64,000 bases of DNA from Sindora glabra (lineage: Eukaryota; Streptophyta; Magnoliopsida; Fabales; Fabaceae). Under the pieces are notes generated by a model. The model did no database searches. It was not told the DNA's origin and worked only from the letters and a program-made list of their open reading frames with translations. This document shows positions 1 through 11,624 of the stretch, piece after piece. Position numbers and translations under genes: made by a program. The stretch lies in assembly GCA_020226215.1 (NCBI GenBank), contig CM035232.1, positions 54,879,220 to 54,943,219 on the forward strand, read 5' to 3'. Each line of letters starts with the position of its first letter. Within the stretch, counting starts at the first letter, position 1.

Positions 1-2640
1 TTGTATACAATCATTTCTTATCTTGTCCTTTCTTGTATGATCACACATTCATTTTAACATTCTCATTTCTGCTACTCCAATTTTTTGCTCTTATTATCCC
101 TTTAGAGCTCAACATTCACTACGATAGAGCATAACTAGTCGTATACCAGTCCGATAAAACTTCCCTTTGAGTTTAGTAGGTACTTTACGATTACAAATCA
201 CTCCAGATGCCTCTCTCCATTTTAACCATCTAGCTTGTATCCTGTGTGTGACATCTCTGTCAATTTCCCTATCGCTTTGTAAAAAAGATTCCAAGTACTT
301 AAATTTAGATATTTACGGTATGATGTGATCTCCAATTCTTATCCTTAAATCATTTCTATCTTACTTTTTGTTAAACTTGCAATGCATATACTCTGTCTTA
401 CTCCTACTCAAGCGAAAACCTTTTGATTCCAATGCCTGTCTCCAAAGCTCCAATTTATAATTAACCTCTTTTCGCGATTCCTCAATCAAGACTATATCAT
501 CCACAAATAGCATACATTTAGGGATATTCTCTTGTATGTCCTTGGTAAGAATATCTAAGACTATATTAAATAAGTAAGGACTTAAAGCTGAACCCTGATA
601 TAGACCTATCCTTATAGTGAAGTCCTTTGTCTCTCTTTTAGGAATTCTTATACTTGTAGTTACTCCATCGTACATATCCTATATAGCCTGAATATATGCG
701 ACACGAACTCTTTTTTTCTCCAAAGCCTTCCACAACACTTCTCTTGGTATCTAATCATAAGCTTTTTCTAGATCAATGAAAATCATATATAAATCTCTTT
801 CTTTACTTCGATACCTTTCCATTAACCCTTGTAGAAGATAAATAGCCTCTGTTGTAGACCTTTTTGGCATAAATCCAAATTGATTTTCTGCAATCTTAGT
901 CTTGTCTCTTAATCTATACTCAATCATTTTTTCCCATAACTTCATAGTATGGCTCATAAGTTTTATCTCTCGATAGTTTACACAATTCTGAATATCTCCT
1001 TCGTTCTTGTATATAGGCATTAAATACTCTTTCTCCACTCATTTGGTATTTTCTTAGATCTCAAAATCTCATTAAATAACTTAGTGAGCTAAAAAATACC
1101 TTGTTCTCTTAAACATTTCCAAACTTCAATAGGAATACTATCCGGATCAATGACTCCATCATTATCCATTCTCCTAAGAGCTTCTTTTATCTCCCCAACT
1201 TGAATCTTGCAATAATAAGCTAAATTCTGTTCATCCTCTTAGGTTTTTAATCCTCCCATATCCCTAGTCACTCCTTGCTCATCATTGAAAAGCTTATAAA
1301 AGTACTTCTCCCATTTTTCTTTGATATCTTCATCTACGAGGAGAACTTATCCTTCTTCATCCTTAATACACCTTACTTGATCCAAGTCTCTTGATTTTCT
1401 TTCCCTATTTTTGGCAAGCTTGTAAATTTTTCATTTTCCATTCTTTGTCCCTAAATCTCGGTAGAACTCCTTAAAAGCTTTAGTTCGTGCCTCGCTCACT
1501 GCCTTTTTGGTCTCCTTCCTACCCATCCAATACCTTTCCCAATTCTCGGCATTGTCACACACAGGTAAAGCCTTAAAACATTCCCTTTTGGTTTTGACCT
1601 TTTTCTGTACACTTTTATTCCACCATCAAGATTCTTTATCTCTCGGTCCAAAACCTTTTAGTTCACCCAAAATTGTCTTAGCAACCATCCCAACCCTCCT
1701 AACCATCACATCCCAAATATGGTTGGCACTTCCTTGTGCTTCTCAGTTACCTTCATCCAATGATATTCTTTTAAAAGTCCTTTGTTTCTCATCCTTGAGC
1801 TGCCACCACTTAATCCTTAGATTCATAACTTGTTGTCTCTTCTTGTTACGGAATTTAAAGAGGACATCGAGAACCAAGACCCTATGCTGTGAAGTAAGAC
1901 TTTCCCCTAGAATCACTTTGCAATCCTTACAGATTCTTCTATTTGAGCTCTTTACTAAAAAGAAATTTGTGACCTTGAAGTTCCACTTTTGTACGTGATT
2001 AAATGCTCTTCTCGCTTCTTAAAACAAGTGTTCGCAATCTTAAAATCATACGCCATCAAAAAATCAAGAATGAATTGTCATTCCTTATTTAGTTCTCCAT
2101 AATCAAAACTCCACACGCTCCCGAAAAATGCCTTGCCTCACTACTAACATGTCCATTTAAATCTCCTTCAATGAAAATCTTTTCTTCTTATGAAAATCCT
2201 TGAACCAATCCTTCTAGGTTTTCCCAAAACTTCTCCTTCAAATGTGTCTCCGATCCTATTTGTGGTGCATAGGCAATAATAATATTGATAGTCTCCCATG
2301 CAACTATTAATCTTAAAGATAAGATCCTATCCTCCGTCATTTTTACATCCATCACATTCTTTTTCAATTCTTATCTACAATAATACAAACTCAATTCTTT
2401 CCTCTAAATTTTTCTGTGTACCATAGTTTAAAACCTATAGTGTCTAACTCCTTGACTTTTTCTCCAACCTATTTAGTTTCTTGAAGATACATAATGTTAA
2501 TCCTTCTCCGAATCATGGTGTCTACAACCTCTAAAGATTTACTTATTAGCATGTTGATATTTCAAGTACCAAACTTAATTATGTTCTCGTGAACTAACTT
2601 CTTTATCCACATCCGTCCATAAAAATATGAGGACTCTTAC
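1..2640 (-). mobile_element. Decayed L1-type LINE (endonuclease + reverse transcriptase), 3' end outside the window
   Basis: A non-LTR retrotransposon reads right to left. At about 2,580-2,400 the minus strand encodes an apurinic-like endonuclease start: a 'GTWNIN'-like stretch, then 'INIMYLQETK' and 'GFKLWYTEKF', which is the usual plant L1 endonuclease N-terminus. Reverse transcriptase follows at 1,038-361, with 'QFGFMPKRSTTEAI', 'FIDLEKAYD' (catalytic Asp), 'GSALSPYLFNIVLD' and 'FVDDIVL' in place of the usual F/YADD box. The C-terminal part at 294-109 contains 'DVTHRIQARWLKWREASG', typical of this LINE group. Stops and frameshifts split it into at least four open pieces, so it is a pseudogene. 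The poly(A) end and target duplication would lie left of base 1. The element sits back to back with the gene starting near 3.0 kb and forms its distal upstream flank. Confidence 0.9.
361..1038 (-). pseudogene. LINE reverse transcriptase remnant
   Basis: Two open pieces (751-1,038 and 361-675, minus strand) form the palm and fingers of a LINE reverse transcriptase. The first ends in 'FIDLEKAYD', carrying the first catalytic aspartate. The second has the 'QGSALSPYLFNIVLD' region and 'FVDDIVLIEESR', which holds the paired aspartates. A break of about 75 bases separates them, where a stop and frame change interrupt the chain. In an intact L1-like element these would be one ORF2 of over 1,000 residues with an N-terminal endonuclease. 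The upstream linker can be followed through stops at about 1,040-1,500. Inactive as it stands. Confidence 0.88.
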
Positions 2641-3207
2641 TCATTTAATACTAGTGCCAATGCAGCGGCTCTATCATGCTTTAAACATATTAACAAGATT
2701 AAAGAGAAAAGTCATGAATTTAGAGAAAAAATCTATTAAAACAATCTAAAGACTAGAAAAAGGAATCCAAAGTGAAAATTTACAAGAGAAGAAGGAGTTA
2801 GAGAATAATAATGGGAAGATCCATGACAATGTGAATACAAACAAGGGGGGAAAAAAAACAAAAGCAAGACGGAAGAAGCCGAAAATAGACGTTGACTTTT
2901 TTTGGTTCAATTTTGGGGGGCGTATCTGATGCGAAATGTCTTTCATATCGCCAAATGGTGAATGCAGCCGGTCAGAATCCTCCACGTTGACCCAACCTTA
3001 CCATTCTTTTCATTTTGCTGTTTCATCACTCAGCTTTTCACAGTTGCACAACCATATTCCTAACTCGAATCACCAACTAAAACGCTAACTTCGCTTTTGT
3101 TTGCTCTGACAAATTCATCAAAATAAGAAGTGAGTCTTTGAATTTGGTTTTTCTTGCTTTCTGTCCATTTGAAATCGTTTGATTTTAAATGGGTATTGTT
3201 ATTCTCT
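2641..3207 (+). promoter_or_regulatory. 5' flank and leader of the unknown-function gene
   Basis: Between the LINE and the first ATG the sequence becomes less AT-biased and loses repeat character. It plausibly holds the promoter and 5' untranslated region of the downstream gene. There is no ATG between about 3,000 and 3,207. A possible leader-intron donor (GTGAGT at 3,130) is present, but its partner is unclear. No convincing TATA box was recognised. A minus-strand open frame at 2,746-2,985 has low-complexity Phe/Ser-rich content and is judged spurious. Confidence 0.4.
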
Positions 3208-6200
3208 ATGGAATTTTCAGTGTATCCAAAGGTTAAGATCAGACAAGAAAAGTATCAAGACGATGACCATGATATGCTAAATCATAATTTGAAAGGTTTG
3301 CAGCTGTTATCAGTGGATGGTTCTCGTTCTCCAGGTAATGAAGCCAATATGTTTACTCGGCCTTTCCAATTTTGTCTTCTAACTAAACATGAAAGGAAGA
3401 TGTCTGATGGCTTTTGGTTTAATTCTTTTTTAATTTTTTGTGGTGTTTATGGATTGATCACTGATAACTACTCCTTTGTACATCATGTTCAGTGATGCTT
3501 TGGATGGTTTTGAAAATCTTGGCTGTTATGCAGAATTCTTTGAGTGATTTTGTAGGACTCCTTTTGTCGTTCCGATATTATGATTTGGAAATGAAAAGAC
3601 TTTCACATAGCAGTTAGCCAGTTGCTGTGTGTGTGTGTGTATACCATCTATTACTGGATGCATCTGAAATGGGAAGAATAACTGTTACTGTCATTTGACA
3701 GTTGCTGGGACTAGGGAGTTCTGGGTATCTCCTGGGTTCTGTGACTGGCAATGTTGTTCTCTTTCTCTATGACCTAGTCGCGTTGATTACATTGACACGG
3801 AGAGATATAGGAGTGGTTCGATCTCAATGGACTTTCATCATGTAATCAGAAATTAAGAAGTGTGAAGGAAAGAATTAATAGAGTTGAGCTTTTCCTTACA
3901 AAAGAAAGCATTGGTAGGGCTTTATGTGGAGGTTCTTTGAGTCTCTGCCATCTGGTTTTCCGGGGATAGAAATGAGGAAAGGGTAGCTAGATGCTTATTC
4001 CATCTAAATTTGAATGCCTTGCAATTCCCTAATCTTCATTTCTTCTAGCAAAATCAAAGATATTTGAAATGCTTTGCCACTGCAATTCACATAAAGGAAA
4101 GGGAAAAGGAGAGAAAGGCTGTTTTACACCTACTCACTGCTAAATAAAACGTGCATAAGTTCTCATGATTATGGTCCGGATTCAATTGCCTAAATTTGTA
4201 AAAAAGAAATGGGCATCGTCCCTTGGGATTCAGTTATCATCCAAACCTTGGAGAATGAAGTCCAAAATATGCAAAAGCTTTGTTGGCTTGACTGAGAATA
4301 TGAATCTGCACTAATAGGCTTACACTCATTCAGTGATTTGTTAAGATTGAAGCAATAATGAATGGCTGATTTTCATTATAAAGAATCATGCTGTATTTTT
4401 CCCATTTTTTATGTTACCATTATTTCTTCCCCAGTCTATACTACGTTTGAATTATGGATTATGTATTTTATATGTACATGAAAGTGACCTTGACAACCCG
4501 TCAACCCATTTATGTTACTGCTCTTCTTTTGGTTGAGTGCAATCTGATTAGTTTAAAGTAGACGGAGAAAAAGGGTGTTATTCATCTCATTCTAGTAGAT
4601 AATGTATCAAAAAATTAATCGTCAGCAGTATTATAATCTTATCTTTTCATCTTTTTCATTTTGCAGTGAGGGATCAGAAAGTCATATCTCGGTCAACCCA
4701 TGCCCAAATACCAAGATGTTATGTACCACATGTAACTTTCGCTGCAAATGATGTAGAGCTACATGGACCTACTCCAAGAGTACCAGTGCCTGAAGATTTA
4801 AGAGTTTCTAGTTTAGCATCTGATTCTTGGGGGCCTGCAGGACCTAAAAAAGATGAAAATTTTGATGAAGATAAAGTAAATATTAGAGCGAGTTCAATAC
4901 CACGCCCTCGTGCTGTCATATCTAGTCCTGGTAAAACTCATTCCTTTTCATCAATTTACCTTTCTATTTACTCCATTATTTATGCACATATATCTATTCT
5001 TGCAGTATGCATTTTTGTATTTTATCTGAGGTTTGACACGGCAAACGTCAAAACAAAGAGAATATCCTTAGGCTTCATTAATTGATTATCGATGTTCTTC
5101 TGCAATAAGACGAAACTTGGTGAGCTTTCTAATGAATTATAGACCTTGGAAAATTTAAATACTCTGAATTGTAGCCAAAAATCACCAGCGTAAGCCCTTC
5201 ATATATGTTAAAGATGCTTTGCTGACAAAACCCTGGAGTACTTAGGTTCTGGGATGGTGACAACTACTCCTCGTGTGAAGCTTTTACTGACATACCACCT
5301 TCTGGGATTCCTTTAGTTGAAGTTTAACCTACAAAAATGTAGAGCCACATGGCTGGCGGGTATCTTTTGTATCTTTGTCAATTACTCTTACGACAGATCC
5401 AAATGCACTTTGGAAATCTGAGACAGCATTAAGTTGATTCAGAAGAATTTTATCTGTATGTTGTTGGAATTTGATGGAATCAAAACGTTTTTAGCCAAGC
5501 TGAGACACAGGTGAAACTCGGAAAGAACTTATTTACATTATATATATATATATATATATATATAAACACATGCGCATATATGTATGTCCTGTCATAAAAA
5601 AAATCATTTTAACCACAGAAGAATTATTGTTGCAAAGTTTCCGAGTGCAAAGTGAGCAACTTCCTAATTAACTTTAAGAGGGCAACAGTTTACTGGCCCG
5701 ATATTTTAAGTTGTAGTTTGTCACAACAGACAAATTGACTGTTTTTGTTTTAACTATACCTGAGAATAGTTTTGAAGATCTCTCTTACGGAAAGGGATCA
5801 GTGTTTTCTTAGCTCTTATTGACTATTCAAATTGAGAATTTCTTCCTCCTACTTAGCATGATTCTTTTGAACGGGGTGGTTCTCCATGTTATATTATAAT
5901 TGATAAACAAATGAAAACAGGTGAAACAGCATACTGATGGCCAACATCTTATAATTCCAAGAATCACTTGTGCAAAGAACTATAAAATTCCAGGAGTGCA
6001 GTGTTTTAGCTTAAAGTTGGATATATTTAATTCTCAAAAGCTTTATTAGTTTGTTTAAAGCTGACCCCCCCCCCTCTCTCTCTCCTTCTTCTTCTTCGTT
6101 GTTGGCTCTTTTTTTTTTTTTTTTTGGGGGGGGGGGGAGGAGGGGGATTGAGATGACCATGTGGGTTCATACTATATCATATTTGTTCTTAACTTCTTTT

Positions 6201-6509
6201 ACAGTAGTTTATCTCTAACTCTTGGCATTTGGTCTTTTGTATTCAGATAATGACATGTTGATTGGAAACAAAAACAGAACAAAAGCCGCAAGACTTTCGA
6301 CTCTGAAGAATTGTAGTGTGACACAAGATAGACATGCACACTGTAAAGTAAAGTCAAGTGCCATGACTGATGTTCCTCCGAACACAAAGAAATCCAAAGA
6401 GGCTGTTGACAATAGTAAGAAGGATCTTGTTGGAAAGAAGAAGTCCACACAAGCAGCAATAAATCCAAAAATGAAATCTGGTACTGGCAGGCAATCCATT
6501 GGACTTTAG
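3208..6509 (+). CDS. Conserved-looking plant protein of unknown function, three exons, 217 aa
   Basis: Three coding exons join in frame: 3,208-3,334, 4,667-4,930 and 6,247-6,509 (stop TAG). Introns are 3,335-4,666 and 4,931-6,246, both GT-AG and both phase 1 (split codons give Val at residue 43 and Asp at residue 131). The start is the ATG opening 'MEFSVYPKVKIRQEKY'; no ATG precedes it in the leader. The protein is hydrophilic, with no signal peptide or membrane segment. Residues 1-42 are acidic and mixed. The middle exon carries 'ARIPRCYVPHV'-like and 'GPTPRVPVPEDLR' segments and ends in 'RPRAVISSP'. The last exon is Lys/Ser-rich ('KKSKEAVDNSKKDLVGKKK'), resembling a nuclear or RNA-associated basic tail (inference). 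No catalytic motif or named domain was recognised. Consistent splice phases and low-stop coding exons argue for a real gene. Confidence 0.75.
3335..4666 (+). other. Intron 1 of the unknown-function gene
   Basis: The donor is CCAG|GTAATG and the acceptor TTTTGCAG|TGAGGG, after a T-rich tract. A (GT)8 run lies at 3,625-3,640. The rest is unique-looking, moderately AT-rich sequence with no coding signal. Confidence 0.75.
4931..6246 (+). other. Intron 2 of the unknown-function gene, with microsatellites
   Basis: The donor is CCTG|GTAAAA and the acceptor TATTCAG|ATAATG. The intron holds a (TA)13 tract at 5,539-5,564. About 100 bases upstream of the acceptor is an unusual run at 6,063-6,147: a C tract, CT repeats, CTT repeats, about 17 T and about 12 G. 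No embedded gene was seen. Confidence 0.75.
6063..6147. repeat. Compound homopolymer tract (C)n-(CT)n-(CTT)n-(T)n-(G)n
   Basis: A C-run and CT/CTT repeats are followed by a T-run and a G-run. The C-run and G-run could pair or form G-rich structure, and the pyrimidine stretch lies in the 3' part of intron 2. The homopolymer lengths are prone to sequencing error. Confidence 0.8.
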
Positions 6510-7300
6510 GCACAAAATTGATTGCCAGATTGTTCCTAAACATAATGTATTATAATGGTAATCTTGCAGCAGGTTCTCTGTCCCTTCCCCTGGAAAAATG
6601 TACATCTTTTCTGTAGTTATTTTGACATGCTCAGGGCATCACACCTGTATACAAGATGGTTGACTTAGTGGTATTAGATAATTACTTCATCTTAGAGGGC
6701 ATGGATTTGATGTAAAAGGGCATCAATTTGTGACCAATAGCGAGGTGAAGAATTTTTCGAATTGCTAGTCCTTTGGTGGGATTATAGTGATGAGTTAGCC
6801 TTATCAAACATTCTGCAATGGTTGAGTACTCATATGATAATGTCTAGGGAGAGTAACACCAGTCACGCCTACTCTCTCTTTATCCTAGCTGAAGAAAAGT
6901 TTTACTAGATGTGTGGAGAGGATCTCTCTTATTTTACTAATGCTGTTTCTCTGTTTCTTGCATGTACATGCACATTTAAGCTCTTTTGTGAGATATGTTT
7001 TCTGGCACTGCATGGTGATGAAGTAACACATAGAGTCATCATTTTGAAGGACTCGGTATATTAATATCTCAGATTGCAATGTTTTTTTTTTATTTATTTA
7101 TCATTTTTCCAGAGGGGGCGGGGATCTCGTGGTTTCTGGTAGTGTGCTGTTGATGAATTTTGCTGTTGTGATGCAGCAAAAATTACATGCCGCTGAATCA
7201 GATACAGTCCTTCAATCGTGTTGGTCAAGGATGTATATATATATATATATACTCTGATATAATCTAAGTTTATGGATTTTTGCCCAAGGGAAACCGGGGA
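6510..7300 (+). other. 3' flank of the unknown-function gene
   Basis: This unique-looking sequence follows the stop codon. The proximal part is presumably 3' UTR, with AT-rich motifs but no certain poly(A) signal. A short (TA) tract sits near 7,233-7,250. Short open frames on the minus strand here have no recognisable content. Confidence 0.5.
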
Positions 7301-7870
7301 AAACAACCGGAAAACTACGGAGGGCGCGGGAGGGAGAAAAAAAATAAGAAAACAAAAAGAACAGTGAAACAGATACTCGATAGAGGGGAAAATGCTACCT
7401 TACTCCAAGAGTAAGGTAGTATTTCTCCGCTAAGAGGGGCCAGAGAGGCTATCTCAAGTCAATTGGAAATCCGACTAGGAGGGGCAGCGGCAGAGCTGGG
7501 GGGAGGGCAAGCTCCGGCTGCCAAAAAATTTGATGTCTTTATTTTATGTATAACAATTTTAAATTGACTTCCTAAAAAAATTTAAAAATTGTATATATTT
7601 TACAAAATTTTACATACTTAAACCTTTAAGGTAAAATTCTTGACTCTTTCATTGAGATTGAGCATTAGGGGACCTAATGGTCCGGTCATAGGGGCACATT
7701 CTATGCTTAGACTGGAAAGCCATCCAATGTTGCAGCAGAATTAGCACTACGAGGAACAAAGCTGAACCAGTAATAAAAAAAGAGCACTGTCTTGAAGAAT
7801 GGGTTCAATCTCCCAGCTACTCCAAAACCATACTCCAGTTTAATCAATTAAATAAAAGAGGTGCTTGCTA
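7301..7870. repeat. GC-rich degenerate repeat fragment with a hairpin
   Basis: A patch with G-rich stretches ('GGAGGGCGCGGGAGGGAG', 'GGCAGCGGCAGAGCTGGGGG') stands out from AT-rich flanks and reads like the end of a plant transposon. It contains a 16-base stem with one mismatch at 7,390-7,405 / 7,409-7,424 (loop CAA). No coding region was recognised and the element is unidentified. Confidence 0.45.
7390..7424. repeat. Strong short hairpin
   Basis: The arms are AAATGCTACCTTACTC and GAGTAAGGTAGTATTT with a 3-base loop, and 15 of 16 positions pair. Pairing continues more weakly outward (GAGGGGA against TCTCCGC). Confidence 0.8.
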
Positions 7871-9595
7871 AGGTGTTCTTAAGAATTTAATATTCAGAAT
7901 GATATGGTAAAATACAGATTATTGAATTAAATTACAAAAATTTTGATAATATAATAGTCTATATTTTGCCACATCATCTTAAATACTAAATTTCTAAGGA
8001 TACTTTAAAATTTACCAATAAAAGAACATATCCCATTATCTATGATGTTTCTTACAGATGGGACATACATCAGTTTGCACTTCTTTTTCAAATAATTCAA
8101 CATAATTGGTCGTGGGAAATTCTTCTATGTGCTTTGTACACTATGCTAGATTTGTGAAACATTCTATGTTGTTTTTGAAGTAAGGAAAATCTATACTCGA
8201 GCAGAAGAAAGATAGGCTAATGAAACGCAAAAACTTTTTAAATTTGTGCTTATTTCATAGACTCATGAAATGCAAAAAAAATTCAGATTTATGGAATCTA
8301 CATGATTTTTGTTTTTAAATTTGTGCTTATTTCTTTCTTCTTAGAGTAAGAAAAAAGAGAAAAGCTTATTGAACCAATGAACAGAAAAGAGAGAGAAGGT
8401 AAAGATATGATGTTAGCGTTTAGTGCATAGTTGTTAGCACACAGCGTCCAAGCATACTAGGAATTTTCAGTGTTCCAAGGAGCCTGCCAGAACAAATGAC
8501 TTGACGCAGAGATTAAACATCATCAATGACCACATTGGACAAATTTGGAGCAAAACCTGTATTTGTCCTAATAACCAGCATGTCCTATTCTTACTCAATA
8601 AGGTCAAATGTCAATTTTTCTGTTTATTAACCCGTTTTATGGAATTCATACACAAAACCAAAAAAATCAATTTTTTAATTTTCAGGATATCAGAAACTAC
8701 AAAAAGTTGAAGTTGATAATTAATTTTCATTTATTGAATATAGTAAGAAAAGGTGTCATAATTTGAATATACAATAACTTCTGAGAATACCAAGGAAAAA
8801 CATTTGGATTTATCTGTCACTCTGACATGAAGAATGTCCTTCCTTTTAATTTATGTTGGCTGATGTGTAGTCTAGGAATAAATTGGTCCCTTAACATTCA
8901 TCTTAGTCCTGTTGTTACTGTGGAGAGAGCTAAAGTTGCTCAGTGAGACTACTTGTAGCAAACAACACCTCATGCTCTCTTCAGTCTAGCGTTAATCCTG
9001 TTTCACCAGATATTAAAAATGGCAACTTCCATATTGGTAATTTGAAAGCTAAATGTTGCTTCTTTTAATGGGAAGACCAAAACAGGTGATTTATCTATCA
9101 TTGTAAGGGGTCATGAGGGAGTTTTAGGATCTGTTAATTTACTATTTTTAAAAATAGTTTTCTATTTTTTTAATTTTTAATAACAAAAGAACTTGTTTGA
9201 GAATTTATTTTAAAATTTATTTTTAAAAACTATTTTCTAATTGTGAAATTCAAAAATAGAAAAACAGAAACAACATTTAAATATTTTGTGAACTTATTTT
9301 CTTATTTTAATTATCAGTTTTATAATTAAATAAAATATTTTCTTATTTATAATATCTATCTCCTTCTATTCTTCATTTTTCTTCAATTCTAAAATAATTT
9401 TTGAAAATAAAAAAATTAAAAATGAATTTTAAGAACAATTTTTAAAAATACAAAAATAAAAATATATCTAAATATGTCCTTAATTTTTAGTCTAGTAGAG
9501 AAGATTGTTGCAAACTTGCCAATTATGGTTGAGGCTATCGCAAAGAAAGATGGTTTATTTTCAATACAATTCTAAGAAATACTATCTTCCGTCTA
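7871..9595. other. AT-rich intergenic sequence
   Basis: No gene is supported. A short duplicated phrase (TTTTTAAATTTGTGCTTATT) occurs near 8,235 and 8,311. Between about 9,120 and 9,480 the sequence is A/T low-complexity with loosely complementary ends, possibly a decayed MITE. The open frame at 8,501-8,710 lacks any protein-like character. Confidence 0.5.
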
Positions 9596-10092
9596 GAATA
9601 AGAAGAAATTCTTGTTGCATGAAAAGAAGGGAGAAATAAAAAAATTGAATGTGATCTACTTTTGTATTACTCATTTTATCAAGAAATTCGTTCTTTTATT
9701 CTTTCTCTTTTCTCTTGAAATCATGATTTCTCCTTAGTCCAAGAGTAAATAGAATTTATTACACATATCTATTAAGTCAAATAATAAGGATTTGATTGTT
9801 GTCTACAACTAGAATAGAGATGAAGAAATGACTCGTAACCCATGGAATAAGAAGAAATTCTTATTGCATGAAAGAGGGGACAAATAAAAAAATTGAATGT
9901 GATCTACTTTTGTATTACTCATTTTATCATGGAATCCACTCTTTTTTTTTTCTCTTTTCTTTTGAAATCATGATTTCTCCTTAGTCCAAGAGTAAATAGA
10001 ATTTATTAGACATATTTATTAAGTCAGATAATAAGGATTTGATTGTCTACAACCAAAGTAGAGATGAAGAAATGACTCATAGCCCATAGACA
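9596..10092. repeat. Two-copy tandem duplication, unit about 249 bp
   Basis: Copy 1 (9,596-9,844) and copy 2 (9,845-10,092) both begin GAATAAGAAGAAATTCTT. They share the phrases ATGTGATCTACTTTTGTATT and GATTTCTCCTTAGTCCAAGA and end near ATGACTCRTARCCCAT. By eye they are over 90% identical, so the duplication is fairly recent. No coding content. Confidence 0.9.
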
Positions 10093-10310
10093 ATGCACAT
10101 TTAGGATGAAGTGAGCTTAAAATTTTAAGCTTGCAAAAAATATGAATTTAAATGGATTGGCCTATATGAACAGAATTGCGAGCCTATCCTTTTACATATA
10201 ATATACATGTTTTTTTAATTATAATTGGAATGATACAATATATTAAGGTTTCAATAACTTATTTTAATATAATTTGTAAATTACAAATTATATGAGTTAA
10301 CCTATGGGCC

Positions 10311-10383
<73 letters not shown>

Positions 10384-10882
10384 AAAATGATTAATACCTT
10401 AAAGGTTCAATAACTTAATTCAATGTAATTTATTAATTATAAATAACATGAATAAATTTATAGGCTTATACAGGAAAGATACGAGCTTACAAAAAATGCA
10501 GTTCTACACGAGCAAGCTCACAGACTCAAATCTACATGAATTTAACCTATTTAGACTTACCTTCCCATTATACATTCTTAGAAATTGTACTAGTATTTCT
10601 TTTGTGCTATAAGATATTCATATTCTCTCCCTTCACTTAGAGGGGTGTCTTTGTTTGGAGATTGGCCTAGAAGAAGTTGCAATGAGGTGGCTCTTGGGTA
10701 GTAGCATCTTCTCGCTAAGACTCTTCCTCATTTGTTCTTTTGTGAAAAGACCAATTTGAAGTATTTATCTTATATTAGTCATTGTTAATGTATTTTTTTC
10801 CTTCTTCAAATTGGCTTTGTATAATTTTGAGAAGTAGAAGCAAAAGGGTTTATGATTTATGACGTCCTACTTATGTGCAATA
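10093..10882. other. AT-rich intergenic sequence with a 70-bp (AT)n tract
   Basis: No gene is supported. A long dinucleotide tract occupies about 10,313-10,382. The sequence on either side shares short phrases (for example 'AATTTGTAAATTACAAATTA' and 'ATTTATTAATTATAAAT'). Confidence 0.6.
10313..10382. repeat. (AT)n microsatellite, about 70 bp
   Basis: An uninterrupted alternating A/T dinucleotide run, the longest in the window. Confidence 0.95.
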
Positions 10883-10890
10883 ATGGCAAT

Positions 10891-11616
10891 TAAGGGTACA
10901 AATAGGTTAGGTTGGGCTAGACTTTGCTTTAAATAAGCCGACCTATATTGCAAAATATCAGCTCGAGCCTTATCTATTAGCTTATATAAAATTTTATTTC
11001 AAGCTCGACCTGACCTGTTAGTCTATTTAAAAACTTATTTTTAAATACAAATTTTTAAATAAGATAACAATTTAAAGTTTAAAAGGTCTATTATAAAAAG
11101 GCCTTAAATAGACTAATAACTTATCTAAAGTTACATCAATATATTCTTAAGATGTATCTAATAATACTAAAATTAATACAAAATTTTATATAAGAACTAA
11201 TTAATAAAGAAATAAATCCATATACTCATAATATAAAATCAATAATTTAAATATTTAATATTTATTTAAAAGTCAAAAGACATCAAGTTGTCATAATGTC
11301 AAAGGTTAATAACAAAGGCAAATTAGTTCAATATAATAAACATTCAAAATATTTAATCTATATAATAGGTTTGGAAAAAAAGCCTATATATCATTGCCTT
11401 TATAGTAAATAAATTTAAATAAAAAAATGTTAAACAAGCCAGCCTAATAAACTTGTAAGCTAGGTTTAAAATAAAAAAGTCTAGCCTATTTAATTAAAAA
11501 GGTTTCTATATTAGCCTTAGCATGACTTATTTAATTAAATAGATTGAGTTAAATTGGGTCTAAATTAGGCTAGGTCATAGGCCTCTAATAGGCCGCTCAG
11601 CCTATTTGCACCCCTA
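10891..11616. mobile_element. Non-autonomous hAT element with intact 8-bp target duplication
   Basis: The left end reads TAAGGGTACAAATAGG. The right end read inward is TAGGGGTGCAAATAGG, giving 16-bp terminal inverted repeats with few mismatches. The element is flanked by the identical 8-mer ATGGCAAT at 10,883-10,890 and 11,617-11,624, the target duplication length of the hAT superfamily. Length is 726 bp and no transposase is encoded. The inside is AT-rich, with terminal 'TAGGC/GCCTA'-type motifs repeated in both orientations, as in plant hAT subterminal regions. It would have needed a transposase from elsewhere. The element at 36.7-43.1 kb has a related start (TAAGGGGTG), but that link is only suggestive. 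Confidence 0.9.
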
Positions 11617-11624
11617 ATGGCAAT

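Noticed and set aside
1507..1998. 163-codon plus-strand open frame inside the LINE
   Set aside because: It is the antisense of the decayed LINE coding strand between endonuclease and reverse transcriptase; it has no protein-like signal of its own.
2746..2985. 79-codon minus-strand open frame upstream of the unknown-function gene
   Set aside because: Phe/Ser/Leu low-complexity content, no recognisable family, and it overlaps the likely promoter and leader of the plus-strand gene.
9596..10092. CRISPR-like direct repeats
   Set aside because: Only two adjacent units of about 249 bp with no spacer structure, in a plant nuclear context.
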